NCBI GenBank assembly: GCA_002688335.1
Contig: NZCQ01000064.1
Span: forward strand, 1-6,129
Length of the DNA stretch: 6,129 nt
Reading direction: 5' to 3'
From: Candidatus Pacearchaeota archaeon
GTDB lineage: Archaea > Nanobdellota > Nanobdellia > Pacearchaeales > GW2011-AR1
The notes under the pieces are model-generated. The model was not told the origin of the DNA, made no database searches, and saw only the letters and a list, made by a program, of their open reading frames with translations. The position numbers were made by a program, and so were the translations under genes. Positions 5,513-6,129 of the stretch are shown piece after piece; position 1 is the first letter of the stretch, and every line of letters begins with the position of its first letter.

Positions 5513-5530
5513 TCCATAACATAAAACAAA

Positions 5531-6129
5531 ATGGAAGACAACATTAAAGACGCATTTAACAAAGTAAAAGAAGACATTAATTTTCTTAACAACGAGCTTC
5601 TCGACATTAAAACAACCATGAATGATCTCCACGATATCATGAAAAACCTTACAATTAAGCTTGAAAACAACGAAAATCAGCCTTCGACAGACAGACAGAC
5701 AGACAGACACATAAATACGACAGATCCTGTGTCTTCGACACATAATACGACAGTTCCACAGGAAGTAGGGGGGTTGAAACCACTAAATATACACACTTCC
5801 ATAGGAAATGAAGGGGCTTCGACAGACAGACAGACAGACACTTCGACAGACAGTGACATGGAAAATTTACAATTTTCTACCAATTATCCAACACATAATT
5901 CACACGTAAATGAACAAATTAGCATGGATTCTAACATACAAGAAGCAACCGAAATATTAGACTCATTAGACTCTTTAAAGAAGGAAATTCGCCTTAAATT
6001 TAAACATCTTACATCTCAAGAAATGCTAGTTTTCTCGACGATATACCAATTAGAAGAACAAGGAAACAGTGAGATAACATACAAGCTGTTATCCACAACA
6101 TTAAAGCTATCAGAAAGCTCTATAAGGGA
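5531..6129 (+). CDS. Coiled-coil / GACA-repeat linker / winged-helix protein, possible phase-variable regulator (3' end cut by the window edge)
   Basis: ATG at 5531 opens a frame that stays open through 199 codons to the right edge. Residues 1-47 form a charged coiled coil (I-K-D-A-F-N-K-V-K-E-D-I-N-F-L-N-N-E-L-L). Residues 52-109 are a polar linker containing S-T-D-R-Q-T-D-R at 52-59, S-T-D-R-Q-T-D at 97-103 and S-T-D-S-D at 105-109, encoded by GACA tetranucleotide tracts. From about 141 the chain becomes helical. L-T-S-Q-E-M-L-V-F-S-T-I-Y-Q-L-E-E-Q-G (160-178) followed by T-Y-K-L-L-S-T-T-L-K-L-S-E-S-S-I-R (183-199) looks like helices 1-3 of a winged helix, cut just inside the recognition helix. 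The likely role is an oligomeric DNA-binding protein joined by a variable linker; its target is unknown. One-unit slippage in either tract brings a stop before the winged helix. A TATA-like box sits about 24 bp upstream, with no ribosome binding site. Confidence 0.85.
   Translation, partial: MEDNIKDAFNKVKEDINFLNNELLDIKTTMNDLHDIMKNLTIKLENNENQPSTDRQTDRHINTTDPVSSTHNTTVPQEVGGLKPLNIHTSIGNEGASTDRQTDTSTDSDMENLQFSTNYPTHNSHVNEQISMDSNIQEATEILDSLDSLKKEIRLKFKHLTSQEMLVFSTIYQLEEQGNSEITYKLLSTTLKLSESSIR
5686..5709 (+). repeat. Tetranucleotide tract (GACA)x6 inside the coding region
   Basis: Six uninterrupted GACA units, in frame as T-D-R-Q-T-D-R. Losing one unit shifts translation into TAA at 5712-5714 (59-residue product). 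Gaining one leads to TAA at 5743-5745 (72-residue product). Either way the winged-helix domain is lost. Confidence 0.9.
5821..5840 (+). repeat. Tetranucleotide tract (GACA)x5 inside the coding region, with a (GACA)x2 satellite at 5845-5852
   Basis: Five GACA units after C-T-T-C, then a second C-T-T-C with two more units. Loss of one unit in the main tract leads to TAA at 5907-5909 (124-residue product). Gain of one leads to TGA at 5854-5856 (109-residue product). Both stop before the winged helix. Confidence 0.9.

Noticed and set aside
5686..5852. GACA tracts as a CRISPR-like or transposon-end repeat
   Set aside because: The units are simple tetranucleotide tandems inside an open frame, without regular unique spacers, target duplications or a nearby recombinase.
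5474..5883. Two overlapping minus-strand frames rich in C-L-S-V repeats, resembling cysteine-rich proteins
   Set aside because: The C-L-S-V cycle is the complement of the GACA tracts, which read open in every frame. The plus-strand frame from 5531 has a TATA-like box, a coiled coil and a winged helix, so these are shadows.

Overview
The window looks archaeal, most likely a small-genome DPANN lineage of the Woesearchaeota/Pacearchaeota type. Evidence for this: a TrmB-family regulator, a short archaeal Lhr-type helicase, an archaeal Mre11/SbcD-related phosphoesterase, small winged-helix proteins, TATA-like boxes close to start codons (a leaderless arrangement), and very A+T-rich DNA. The lineage is inferred from gene character only; there is no rRNA or other phylogenetic marker here.

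Layout, left to right. A metallophosphoesterase gene (minus strand) runs off the left edge at 1-426. Next are three tightly packed minus-strand genes at 472-1612, of 195, 94 and 85 codons in transcription order, none of which I recognise. A 58-bp control region (1613-1670) separates them from a divergent TrmB-like regulator (1671-2432, plus strand). The regulator's stop codon overlaps the stop codon of a full-length Lhr-core helicase gene (2429-5023, minus strand). A 195-bp intergenic region dense in inverted repeats (5024-5218) separates the helicase from a plus-strand small winged-helix gene (5219-5485). The last gene (5531 to the right edge, plus strand, incomplete) carries a coiled-coil N-terminus, a low-complexity linker built on GACA tetranucleotide repeats, and the beginning of a winged helix.

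How the parts may work together. Lhr helicases and phosphoesterases of this kind are associated in DNA-repair gene neighbourhoods in other prokaryotes. Here they lie on the same strand but are separated by the TrmB gene and the three unknown genes, which read like an inserted regulator-plus-operon unit. The 1613-1670 region holds a TATA-like box and a perfect 8-bp inverted repeat placed so that one bound regulator could act on both divergent transcripts.

The most striking signal is in the last gene. Two GACA tetranucleotide tracts sit inside the reading frame, and changing either by one unit brings in an early stop before the winged-helix domain. That is the architecture of a phase-variable regulator. 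The unrecognised three-gene block is the best candidate for an undescribed system, but I cannot assign it a function from sequence alone.
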